Positions 1 through 5,305 of a DNA stretch of 5,305 nt are shown here, in pieces. A program made the position numbers and the translations under genes. Origin of the DNA: Alphaproteobacteria bacterium (GTDB lineage Bacteria > Pseudomonadota > Alphaproteobacteria > Micavibrionales > UBA2020); contig JADYYV010000105.1 of the NCBI GenBank assembly GCA_020853455.1, positions 1 to 5,305 on the forward strand. The letters are read 5' to 3'. The notes under the pieces were generated by a model. The model was not told the DNA's origin. It was given only the letters and a program-made list of their open reading frames with translations, and did not search any database. How positions within the stretch are numbered: the first letter of the stretch is position 1; each line of letters starts with the position of its first letter.

Positions 1-1718
1 TGGAAGAACTGTGCGGCACGACAGATCACCCGCTGGCCGACAAGACGACGAGCGGCCGCCGCCCCATCATCGGCATCTGCAAATTCGGCGGCGACCTGAA
101 CCCCTGCCAGGCGATGCATGACCATCACCTGAACGACCGCGTTGCCCAAGGTGTCCGGCAGGCGGGCGGCATTCCCTTCCAGTTCGATATCGCGCCGCCG
201 CTGGGCGAGCCGCTGACGCGCCCGACATCGATGTATATGCGGAATTTGACCGCCATGACGCTGATCGAAACGATCATCGCGAACCCGATGGACGGGCTGG
301 TGTTGCTGACCGGCTGCGACAAGACCGTGCCGGCGGGATTGATGGCGACGCTGCTGACCGATTTGCCCACCATCGTGGCATCCGCAGGCCCCATGCTGAA
401 CGGCTATTATCACGGCGAACAATCGGCATCTGGCGTACATTTGTGGAAAAACCGCGAATTGCTGGCCGCTGGAAAAATCACCGAAGACGAATTGATGGTA
501 CGGTCCTGCGCCGCGCAGCCCAGCGCCGGCCATTGCATGAGCATGGGCACGGCATCGACGCTGAACAGCATGGCGGAGGCGCTGGGACTGACGCTGTTCG
601 GCGCGTCATCCATCCCCGCGCCGATGGCGGAGCGCGCGCATTACAGTTTCCGCGCAGGTGAAGAAGCCGTGCGCATGGTGATCGCCGACCGCCGCCCCTC
701 CACTTTCGTCACGCGCCAGTCTTTCCTGAACGCCGTCGCCGCGAATGCCGCGATCGGCGGCTCGACCAATGCGGTCGTGCATCTGCTGGCGATTGCCAAT
801 ATGGCCGATATCGATTTCACCATCGACGACTGGCAGGAATACGGATCGAAAGTGCCGCTGCTGGTCAACGTCAAGCCCTCGGGCGCGTTCCTGATGGAGG
901 AATATTTCCGCGCGGGCGGCATGCCCGCCGTCCTGCGCGAACTGGCGGCCGCCGGATACGTCAAGGATGACGTGAAATGGTGCACGGGCAAAACGATGAA
1001 GGAAGAACTTGCCGCGCGCGATCCCTATACCGACACAAATATCATCAAGACAGTGAAAGAGCCTCTGCTGCCGGATGGCGGCATCGTCATCCTGAAGGGC
1101 AACCTGTGCCCCGACGGCGCGGTCATCAAGGTGTCGGCGGTGGCCGAGAAAAACCTGCTGCAGCACCGCGGCCAGGCCGTGGTGTTCGACAGCATCGAGG
1201 AATATCACAAGCGCATCGACGATGCGAAGGAAGGCATCACGCCTGACCGCGTATTGATTTTGCGCAATTGCGGCCCGCTGGGTTATCCCGGCATGCCCGA
1301 AGTCGGCAATGTGCGCCCGCCCGGTTATCTGCTGGCCAAGGGCGTGAAGGCGATGGTGACGATTTCGGATGCGCGCATGAGCGGCACGGCCTATGGCTGC
1401 CATGTGCTGCATGTGTCGCCGGAGGCGGCGGCGGGCGGGCCGCTCGCGCTCGTCAAAACCGGCGACTGGGTGACGCTGGATGTGGCGAACAAGCAATTGA
1501 ACATGGATGTATCCGCCGAGGAGCTTGATAAACGCCGCGCCGGACTGGTTATCAAGCCGACGCCGATCCATAGCCCGTGGGGTGTCATCTGGTCCGACCC
1601 GAAAATGGGCGTGCATCAGGCAAGCGTCGGCGCGTACATGAAAATGTTCGACCGCCCCGAGCTGGCGAAAGACGAAATCGCGAAACGCGTGCGCGAATAC
1701 CTGCGCCCGCAACATTAA
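1..1718 (+). CDS. IlvD/Edd family sugar-acid (aldonate) dehydratase, 5' end outside window
   Basis: Predicted cytosolic Fe-S enzyme that dehydrates a sugar acid (probably D-galactonate here) to its 2-keto-3-deoxy acid. The reading frame is open from nt 3, giving 571 visible residues up to TAA at 1716-1718; an internal ATG at 114 is not the start, because conserved sequence (PIIGICKFGGDLNPC) precedes it. Three cysteines match the cluster ligands of the family: NPC (nt 105-107), GCDKT (315-317) and GHCMSMGTAST (534-536). The Lys of GCDKT corresponds to the carboxylated lysine that binds Mg in characterised pentonate dehydratases. The Ser of SDARMSGTAYG (nt 1380-1382) is the likely catalytic base. 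By my recollection of Rhizobium L-arabinonate dehydratase, about 25 N-terminal residues are missing. That enzyme also accepts D-galactonate and D-fuconate, so galactonate is plausible. L-arabinonate, D-xylonate or gluconate dehydratase remain possible. The aldolase gene follows after 12 nt, so co-transcription is likely. Confidence 0.93.
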   Translation, partial: EELCGTTDHPLADKTTSGRRPIIGICKFGGDLNPCQAMHDHHLNDRVAQGVRQAGGIPFQFDIAPPLGEPLTRPTSMYMRNLTAMTLIETIIANPMDGLVLLTGCDKTVPAGLMATLLTDLPTIVASAGPMLNGYYHGEQSASGVHLWKNRELLAAGKITEDELMVRSCAAQPSAGHCMSMGTASTLNSMAEALGLTLFGASSIPAPMAERAHYSFRAGEEAVRMVIADRRPSTFVTRQSFLNAVAANAAIGGSTNAVVHLLAIANMADIDFTIDDWQEYGSKVPLLVNVKPSGAFLMEEYFRAGGMPAVLRELAAAGYVKDDVKWCTGKTMKEELAARDPYTDTNIIKTVKEPLLPDGGIVILKGNLCPDGAVIKVSAVAEKNLLQHRGQAVVFDSIEEYHKRIDDAKEGITPDRVLILRNCGPLGYPGMPEVGNVRPPGYLLAKGVKAMVTISDARMSGTAYGCHVLHVSPEAAAGGPLALVKTGDWVTLDVANKQLNMDVSAEELDKRRAGLVIKPTPIHSPWGVIWSDPKMGVHQASVGAYMKMFDRPELAKDEIAKRVREYLRPQH

Positions 1719-1722
1719 AGGA
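1717..1722 (+). promoter_or_regulatory. Shine-Dalgarno of the aldolase gene
   Basis: AAAGGA overlaps the TAA stop of the dehydratase and sits 8 nt before the ATG at 1731. It supports that start codon and implies that the aldolase is translated from the same transcript as the dehydratase. Confidence 0.7.
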
Positions 1723-1730
1723 ATTTGTAA

Positions 1731-2360
1731 ATGCCCGCCGTCGCAGACCAGTATTTTTCGCAAAACCGCCTGATCGCCATCCTGCGCGGCATCAAGCCCG
1801 ATGAAGTGCTGGCGGTGGGGGAGGCTATTTTCAACGCGGGCTGGCGCTGCCTTGAAGTGCCGCTGAATTCCCCCGACCCGTTTGAAAGCATTTCGCGCCT
1901 TGTCAAAAGATTTGGCGATACCGCATTGATCGGCGCGGGCACGGTATTGACGGCGGAGGATGTCGAGAAAGTCCACAAAACCGGCGCAAAACTGATCGTC
2001 GCGCCGAATACCGATGCCGATGTCGTGAAGGCGGCGCTCGCCCGCGACATGGTGATGATGCCGGGCGTTTATACGGCGACGGAGGCGTTCAACGCGATAA
2101 AACTCGGATCTAAATTCCTGAAGATATTCCCCGCCGACAGCTGCGGCCCCGGCTATATCCGCGCGCTGAAATCGGTGCTGCCGGCGCATATCAAGGTCAT
2201 TCCAACCGGCGGCATCGCGGTCGATACCGTCGCGTCATTCCATGCGGCGGGCTGCTATGCCTTTGGCGTGGGGTCGTCGCTGTATAAACCGGGCGTGAGC
2301 GCCGATGAAGTCGGCAAGCGTGCGGAGGCGTTGACGGCTGCGGTCAAGGATTTGAAGTAG
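1731..2360 (+). CDS. dgoA: 2-dehydro-3-deoxy-6-phosphogalactonate (KDPGal) aldolase
   Basis: A 209-residue class I aldolase of the KDPG/KDPGal family; E. coli DgoA is about 205 residues. It should cleave KDPGal to pyruvate and glyceraldehyde 3-phosphate in the cytosol, the last step of the pathway. Visible family signatures are LIAILRGI (residues 14-21), the catalytic Glu in LEVPLNSP (Glu42), LIGAGTVL (66-73), PGVYTATEA (111-119), the Schiff-base lysine in LKIFPAD (Lys131) and the phosphate-binding GVGSSLY (179-185). LNSP and the LKIFP/GP.YI.ALK block resemble E. coli DgoA more than KDPG aldolase Eda. The start at 1731 has a good ribosome binding site. KDPG-type or dual specificity cannot be excluded, but the neighbouring DgoK-type kinase supports the galactose-series substrate. 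Confidence 0.92.
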   Translation: MPAVADQYFSQNRLIAILRGIKPDEVLAVGEAIFNAGWRCLEVPLNSPDPFESISRLVKRFGDTALIGAGTVLTAEDVEKVHKTGAKLIVAPNTDADVVKAALARDMVMMPGVYTATEAFNAIKLGSKFLKIFPADSCGPGYIRALKSVLPAHIKVIPTGGIAVDTVASFHAAGCYAFGVGSSLYKPGVSADEVGKRAEALTAAVKDLK

Positions 2361-2399
2361 CCACATAAACGCCACCCCGCCGAAGGGCGGGGTCTGGAC

Positions 2400-2416
2400 G
2401 CGCGAAGCGCCTTTAT
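2400..2416 (+). terminator. Weak intrinsic terminator candidate after dgoA
   Basis: GCGC-GAA-GCGC (2400-2410) forms a 4-bp GC stem followed by CTTTAT, only three consecutive T. It lies 40 nt past the aldolase stop. It is weak alone, but the strong left-arm hairpin (2375-2392) directly upstream could assist. Confidence 0.4.
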
Positions 2417-2435
2417 AAAACGCGGCATAGCCGCG
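2415..2435 (-). terminator. Intrinsic terminator of the minus-strand kinase operon
   Basis: Read on the minus strand, CGCGGC-TAT-GCCGCG (2435-2421) is a perfect 6-bp stem with a 3-nt loop, followed by TTTTAT (2420-2415). It lies 36 nt past the kinase stop, and the larger right-arm hairpin is encountered just before it. Together with the plus-strand hairpin it makes a bidirectional terminator sharing one AT-rich core. Confidence 0.6.
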
Positions 2436-2470
2436 GGCCGGACCCCGCCCTTCGGCGGAGTGGCGACAGG

Positions 2471-3406
2471 TTAGATGACGCCCCGCAACCCCGACACCAC
2501 CGCCGTTTCGCTGTCGATTTCGCCCTCCAGCCGCCAGCCCATCCAGTCGAAGGCGCGCGCATAGAATTCGCGCTTCGCGCCGCCGTCCATCAGCAGGTAA
2601 ACCGGCGGCTTGCCGGGGAACAGCCGGTCCATCTGGCGCAATTCATGGCCGATCAGGATGCCGGAAAAATACGCCTGCATATCGGCGGGATGCGGATTGG
2701 CGCGGAGTTTTTGTGCGCGCACCTGCCACAGGTCGGTCAGCAAATCAAACCCGCGCCCTGCCATTTCCAGCCCCTGATCGAACGAGCCCATGTCTTTCTG
2801 CTGCGAATTTTTATCGAAGCGGAACAGCGCCGCCAGCGCGCCGCGCTCGCTTAAAATGCCGTACAGCTCGCCTGTCAGGGCGGATTCAAAATGGACAATT
2901 TTATTGTCATCGACCTTTACCCATTTGCAATGGGTGCCGGGGATGCACAGCAACACATTGTCGCGCTTCAGGTGGCGCGCCGCGCCAAGGCTTTTGACTT
3001 CTTCGGAACGGATGACATCGTGGCGGCCGTCCGCCATCGCAATCGTGCAGCCGGAAGCGATATAAATTTCACGCCCCGCCGCCGCGCCCAGATGTTCGGG
3101 GGCGATACGGTGCAAATTCCGCTTCACATCGGCAAGCCCTGCGGGTGCGATTGAATACGATGTTTCCACCCAGCCGTCACGCCCGCCTGCCGCGCCCGCG
3201 ATATAGACAGGCGCATCGGGATATGCGCACAGCCAGCCCGCGATATGTTTCGTGATAAATCCGCTGTAATCGGCGACGCGGTTTTCAGGCGCGGTGAAAA
3301 CTTTCTGGATACCGCCCTCCGCAGACAAATAACGGTCGACGATTTCGCCGTCCTTGATCAGGAAGGCGCGGAAATTGGTGTTTCCCCAGTCTGCGAAAAT
3401 CTGCAT
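2471..3406 (-). CDS. dgoK: 2-dehydro-3-deoxygalactonokinase
   Basis: A 311-residue sugar-acid kinase of the DgoK family, which phosphorylates 2-dehydro-3-deoxygalactonate at C6 with ATP in the cytosol and feeds the aldolase encoded on the opposite strand. Motifs shared with E. coli DgoK are the phosphate-loop DWGNTNFRAF (residues 6-15, DWGSTNLRAW in E. coli), IRSEEV (132-137), PGTHCKWV (156-163), TGEL (178-181) and SGILIGHE (248-255). Length is slightly above the E. coli protein. The ATG at 3406 is chosen because DWGNTN should lie within a few residues of the N-terminus; a start at 3517 would add 37 Arg/Lys/Pro-rich residues encoded inside the lactonase gene. The lactonase stop is only 4 nt upstream and there is no strong Shine-Dalgarno, so translation is probably coupled. 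Activity on 2-keto-3-deoxygluconate as well is possible. Confidence 0.92.
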   Translation of the reverse strand: MQIFADWGNTNFRAFLIKDGEIVDRYLSAEGGIQKVFTAPENRVADYSGFITKHIAGWLCAYPDAPVYIAGAAGGRDGWVETSYSIAPAGLADVKRNLHRIAPEHLGAAAGREIYIASGCTIAMADGRHDVIRSEEVKSLGAARHLKRDNVLLCIPGTHCKWVKVDDNKIVHFESALTGELYGILSERGALAALFRFDKNSQQKDMGSFDQGLEMAGRGFDLLTDLWQVRAQKLRANPHPADMQAYFSGILIGHELRQMDRLFPGKPPVYLLMDGGAKREFYARAFDWMGWRLEGEIDSETAVVSGLRGVI

Positions 3407-3410
3407 GCGT

Positions 3411-4283
3411 TTAAATCCGCGCCGGTGTTTCGGGCAGGCCCGCGATATCCATGCGGATTTTGAACGTCTTGCCCGCATGGGGCGCGGCGGCGCGTTTTTC
3501 CGGCGGAAGCCCGACATAGGCCGTGCTGATATAGAGCGTTTTCAGGTCATCGCCGCCAAAGCAGCAGCACGACACCTGCGGCGCATCGACTGCGATGCTG
3601 TCGATATATTTGCCGTCCGGCGCATAAATATCGACCGCCCAGCCGCCCCAGAGCGCGACATACAGCCGTCCTGCGGAATCCACGCACATGCCGTCGGGGC
3701 GCTTGCCGTCGAATACGATCAGGGGCTTGCGGTTCGCGGCATCGCCCGTTTCGATATCGTAATCATAGGTGAACAGCGTGTTGCGGCCGGTATCGATGTA
3801 ATACATCACCTTGTTATCCGGCGACCAGCCAAGGCCGTTGGAAATAAAAACACCTTCTTCTTGCGTATGCAGCCCGTTTTCATCGAGCCGGTACAGCGCG
3901 CCGGTCGGGTTTTTGTGGTCGAGATCGTTCATCGTGCCGCCCCAGACACGCCCGCGACGATCACATTTTCCGTCATTGAAGCGGTTGTCGCGATGCGCGA
4001 AGCCGGGATGGGACAGCGGGCGGGCGTTGACGTTTTCGGCCAGATCAAGCTTGTAAAACCCGTCACGCAACCCCGCGACGCAGCCGCCGTCTTCCGCAAT
4101 CGCCATGAAACCGATCATGGACGGCGTTTTATAGGATTGATAATCGCCGCCCGCGGCATCGGTGCGGTGAATACATTTGCCGATGATATCGACCCAATAC
4201 AGCTTTTTCGCGCGCGGGTCCCAGTTGACGCCTTCGCCAAGTTCGGATGCGGGAAGTTCGGGGTTCAGCAATTCCGCTTTCAT
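3411..4283 (-). CDS. SMP-30/gluconolactonase family sugar lactonase
   Basis: A 290-residue six-bladed beta-propeller lactonase related to regucalcin/SMP-30, expected to hydrolyse the aldonolactone made by the adjacent dehydrogenase. The divalent-metal ligands of the family are in place: Glu17 in LGEGVNWD, Asn149 in ISNGLGWSPD and Asp197 in RPDGMCVD. The substrate-side Arg101 and Asn103 lie in RFNDGKCDRRGRVWGGTM (101-118). The CCCFGG segment (239-244) is also typical. No signal peptide is present, so it acts in the cytosol. Its ATG overlaps the stop of the upstream dehydrogenase (ATGA), and the kinase follows after 4 nt, which places it mid-operon. The propeller fold does not reveal sugar specificity: galactono-, glucono- or arabinolactone all fit, and galactonolactone is inferred from the DgoK/DgoA neighbours. 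Confidence 0.9.
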   Translation of the reverse strand: MKAELLNPELPASELGEGVNWDPRAKKLYWVDIIGKCIHRTDAAGGDYQSYKTPSMIGFMAIAEDGGCVAGLRDGFYKLDLAENVNARPLSHPGFAHRDNRFNDGKCDRRGRVWGGTMNDLDHKNPTGALYRLDENGLHTQEEGVFISNGLGWSPDNKVMYYIDTGRNTLFTYDYDIETGDAANRKPLIVFDGKRPDGMCVDSAGRLYVALWGGWAVDIYAPDGKYIDSIAVDAPQVSCCCFGGDDLKTLYISTAYVGLPPEKRAAAPHAGKTFKIRMDIAGLPETPARI

Positions 4284-5080
4284 GATGCCTTCTTGCTGCC
4301 GTCGGTGACGGCGCTTTTCCTGATCTGCCCCTCGCCCGCATCGAAACGCAGCGTCGCGCCCGACAGCAGGCGTGAATGTCTGGATAGGCCGAAGATGATC
4401 GCGGGCACGATATCGGCGGGCTGCATGCCGACCGGCACCAGCTGCTCCTTCGCCGCGTCGTCGAATTGCTGCGCGCCAAAACGCGCTTTCTGGCTGTCGG
4501 ACTGCACCCAGCCGGGGCAGAAGCCAAAGACGCGGATGATGTTATCCGGCGTGTTATCCTGGCCCGCCTTGACCGCAAGACGCTTGATGCCGCTATCCAG
4601 CGCGGCCTTGGCGCAACCATAGCCCGTCATATCGGGCTCGAAAATCTCCGATCCGTGACGCGACGTGAACAGGCAGACCGCGCCGCCGCCGCCCTTGCGC
4701 ATCGCAGGCATCACATCGCGCGCCGCAAACACAGGTGCGAAAAAATTGACGCGCATCAGGTGTTCCGCCTGTTCCTGCGTCAGGTCAAAACCAAGGCGGT
4801 TGTCAAATCCAAGCGTGCTGATAAACGCCACAGGCGCGCCAATTTTCGCGCAGGCTTCGGCAATTGCGGGCGCGCGGGACTTTTCATCGGTCAGATCGGC
4901 AGCGATGGAAACGGCGGCGGCGGATTCATTCAGGTCAATGACGGCAACCTTTGCTCCCAGCCACGCAAACGCATCGGCCAGCGCCGCGCCGATGCCGGCG
5001 GCGCCGCCCGCGATAATCACGCCCCTGCCGCTGAATTCGGCAAAATAATCGCGCGACAGGCTGTTGTCCCAATTCGTCAT
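4280..5080 (-). CDS. Short-chain dehydrogenase/reductase, probable sugar (galactose) 1-dehydrogenase
   Basis: A 266-residue classical-type SDR, predicted to oxidise an aldose at C1 to its lactone using NAD(P)+. The Rossmann glycine motif is AGGAAGIG (residues 24-31). Asp49 at the end of the second beta strand (VAVIDLNES) usually means NAD preference. The catalytic set is Asn112 (RVNFFAP), Ser140 (LFTSRHGSE), Tyr154 and Lys158 (YGCAK). The usual NNAG motif after the fourth strand is replaced by STLG (89-91 region), and PG at 189-190 is the conserved turn after strand six. The C-terminus holds LSGATLRFDAGEG, the common SDR LTG..L.VDGG block in modified form. The role comes from position: first gene of an operon with a sugar lactonase and DgoK. 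SDR sequence alone does not prove galactose specificity; fucose, arabinose or glucose dehydrogenase are alternatives. Confidence 0.85.
   Translation of the reverse strand: MTNWDNSLSRDYFAEFSGRGVIIAGGAAGIGAALADAFAWLGAKVAVIDLNESAAAVSIAADLTDEKSRAPAIAEACAKIGAPVAFISTLGFDNRLGFDLTQEQAEHLMRVNFFAPVFAARDVMPAMRKGGGGAVCLFTSRHGSEIFEPDMTGYGCAKAALDSGIKRLAVKAGQDNTPDNIIRVFGFCPGWVQSDSQKARFGAQQFDDAAKEQLVPVGMQPADIVPAIIFGLSRHSRLLSGATLRFDAGEGQIRKSAVTDGSKKAS
4288..4294 (-). promoter_or_regulatory. Shine-Dalgarno of the lactonase gene
   Basis: On the minus strand, AAGAAGG lies 4 nt before the ATG at 4283, within the last codons of the dehydrogenase. Spacing is short but usable, and the ATGA stop/start overlap suggests translational coupling. 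Confidence 0.5.
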
Positions 5081-5084
5081 TTAT

Positions 5085-5090
5085 CCCTCT
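5085..5090 (-). promoter_or_regulatory. Shine-Dalgarno of the dehydrogenase gene
   Basis: On the minus strand, AGAGGG sits 4 nt before the ATG at 5080 (GAGG core 5 nt before). This is the strongest ribosome binding site in the window and fits the first gene of the minus-strand operon. Confidence 0.7.
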
Positions 5091-5124
5091 TGTCCTGCCC
5101 CTGAATAGCACAAGGATGCCCAAC

Positions 5125-5153
5125 AAAAAAGCCCGGCGGGATGCGCCGGGCTT
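5125..5153 (-). terminator. Strong intrinsic terminator of the gene upstream of the dehydrogenase
   Basis: On the minus strand a 10-bp stem (AAGCCCGGCG paired with CGCCGGGCTT, 5153-5144 with 5138-5129) and a 5-nt loop are followed by TTTTTT (5130-5125), two of these bases closing the stem. It begins 18 nt past the stop of the right-edge gene. It separates that gene from the dehydrogenase operon, so the operon should have its own promoter in the short stretch that follows. Confidence 0.9.
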
Positions 5154-5171
5154 GATTGTTATCTTGTTATG

Positions 5172-5305
5172 TTACGCGGCGGGAGCGACGGGCTTTTTGC
5201 CGTTATTGTTCGCGGCAGCCTGCGGTTTTTCGACCGTGGCCAGCGCCTGCCCCACCAGCTCCTTGATGCCTTTATCAAGGTTGGGGGTTTCGCGGATACG
5301 CTCCA
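5172..5305 (-). CDS. Unidentified protein, C-terminal end only (5' end outside window)
   Basis: An open frame enters from the right edge on the minus strand and ends in TAA at 5174-5172, leaving 43 complete codons. The visible part begins ERIRETPNLDKGIKELVGQ, a charged and probably helical stretch, and then becomes a low-complexity Ala/Pro/Asn/Lys tail ending GKKPVAPAA. I do not recognise the family from this fragment. The frame is accepted as a real gene because it stays open to the window edge and is followed directly by a strong terminator on the same strand. The terminator also indicates that it is not co-transcribed with the sugar operon. Confidence 0.65.
   Translation of the reverse strand, partial: ERIRETPNLDKGIKELVGQALATVEKPQAAANNNGKKPVAPAA

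Larger units (their letters stand above)
2370..2465. repeat. Long imperfect palindrome with nested hairpins between convergent genes
   Basis: Arms 2370-2394 and 2441-2465 are inverted repeats matching at 24 of 25 positions (C2376 faces A2459). Pairing extends inward by a T-G wobble and two G-C pairs. Each arm can also fold on itself: the left arm gives a 7-bp CCCCGCC/GGCGGGG stem with a GAAG loop (2375-2392), and the right arm the near-mirror version (2443-2460). Two small hairpins, 2400-2410 and 2421-2435, lie inside, separated by an AT-rich ten bases. The element occupies almost all of the 110-nt gap between the aldolase and kinase stops. It could be a purely structural terminator region or a copy of a dispersed palindromic (REP-like) repeat; one copy cannot decide this. 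Confidence 0.8.

Noticed and set aside
114..1718. Taking ATG 114 as the start of the dehydratase.
   Set aside because: The frame continues upstream to the window edge with family-conserved sequence, including the first cluster cysteine at nt 105-107.
1..1718. Assignment as dihydroxy-acid dehydratase (IlvD) or 6-phosphogluconate dehydratase (Edd).
   Set aside because: The sequence resembles the pentonate/hexonate dehydratase branch more closely, and no branched-chain amino acid genes or zwf/pgl genes are adjacent. The aldolase is of the DgoA type.
606..2189. A 527-codon open frame on the minus strand opposite the dehydratase and aldolase.
   Set aside because: It is antisense to two clearly conserved genes, crosses their boundary, and its translation is rich in Arg, His and Ala with no recognisable domain. 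Long antisense frames are expected in GC-rich coding DNA.
3407..3517. An N-terminal extension of the kinase starting at 3517.
   Set aside because: It would overlap the lactonase by over 100 nt, encodes Arg/Lys/Pro-rich sequence unlike DgoK proteins, and pushes the N-terminal DWG motif to residue 43.
3354..4622. A 422-codon open frame on the plus strand opposite the lactonase and parts of its neighbours.
   Set aside because: It runs antisense across three conserved genes of the minus-strand operon, with no family motif and no convincing ribosome binding context.
5129..5153. The terminator hairpin acting also on the plus strand.
   Set aside because: The plus-strand side is followed by GATTGTT without a T-run, and no plus-strand gene ends nearby.

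Overview
This is a carbohydrate-catabolism locus from a GC-rich bacterium, roughly 60% G+C by eye. Codon use and the protein families (IlvD/Edd sugar-acid dehydratase, SMP-30 lactonase, DgoK, DgoA) suit a proteobacterium, most likely an alphaproteobacterium. No ribosomal RNA or other taxonomic marker is present, so that placement is an inference.

Layout: two gene groups converge. On the plus strand, a sugar-acid dehydratase whose first ~25 codons lie left of the window (1-1718) is followed after 12 nt by a 2-dehydro-3-deoxy-6-phosphogalactonate aldolase (1731-2360). On the minus strand, reading right to left, a short-chain dehydrogenase (5080-4280), an SMP-30 family sugar lactonase (4283-3411, 4-nt overlap) and a 2-dehydro-3-deoxygalactonokinase (3406-2471, 4-nt gap) form a tight three-gene operon. 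The 110 nt between the convergent stops (2361-2470) is filled mostly by a long imperfect palindrome with nested hairpins, which looks like a bidirectional terminator. At the right edge, a strong minus-strand terminator (5125-5153) closes an unrelated minus-strand gene, of which only the last 43 complete codons and the stop are seen (5172-5305).

How the genes fit together: the five enzymes make up an oxidative, phosphorylative sugar pathway. Sugar is oxidised to lactone (SDR), lactone hydrolysed to aldonate (SMP-30), aldonate dehydrated to a 2-keto-3-deoxy acid (IlvD/Edd), this is phosphorylated at C6 (DgoK) and then cleaved to pyruvate plus glyceraldehyde 3-phosphate (DgoA). With DgoK and DgoA as the most diagnostic members, the best reading is the De Ley-Doudoroff pathway for D-galactose. 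The dehydratase is of the Fe-S IlvD/Edd type rather than the enolase-superfamily DgoD found with dgoK and dgoA in E. coli. The initial substrate (galactose versus glucose, fucose or a pentose) cannot be fixed from sequence alone.

No transporter, regulator, mobile element, CRISPR array or RNA gene is visible. I do not see a clearly novel system; the points most worth checking are the dehydratase class substitution, the central palindrome, and the specificity of the SDR.
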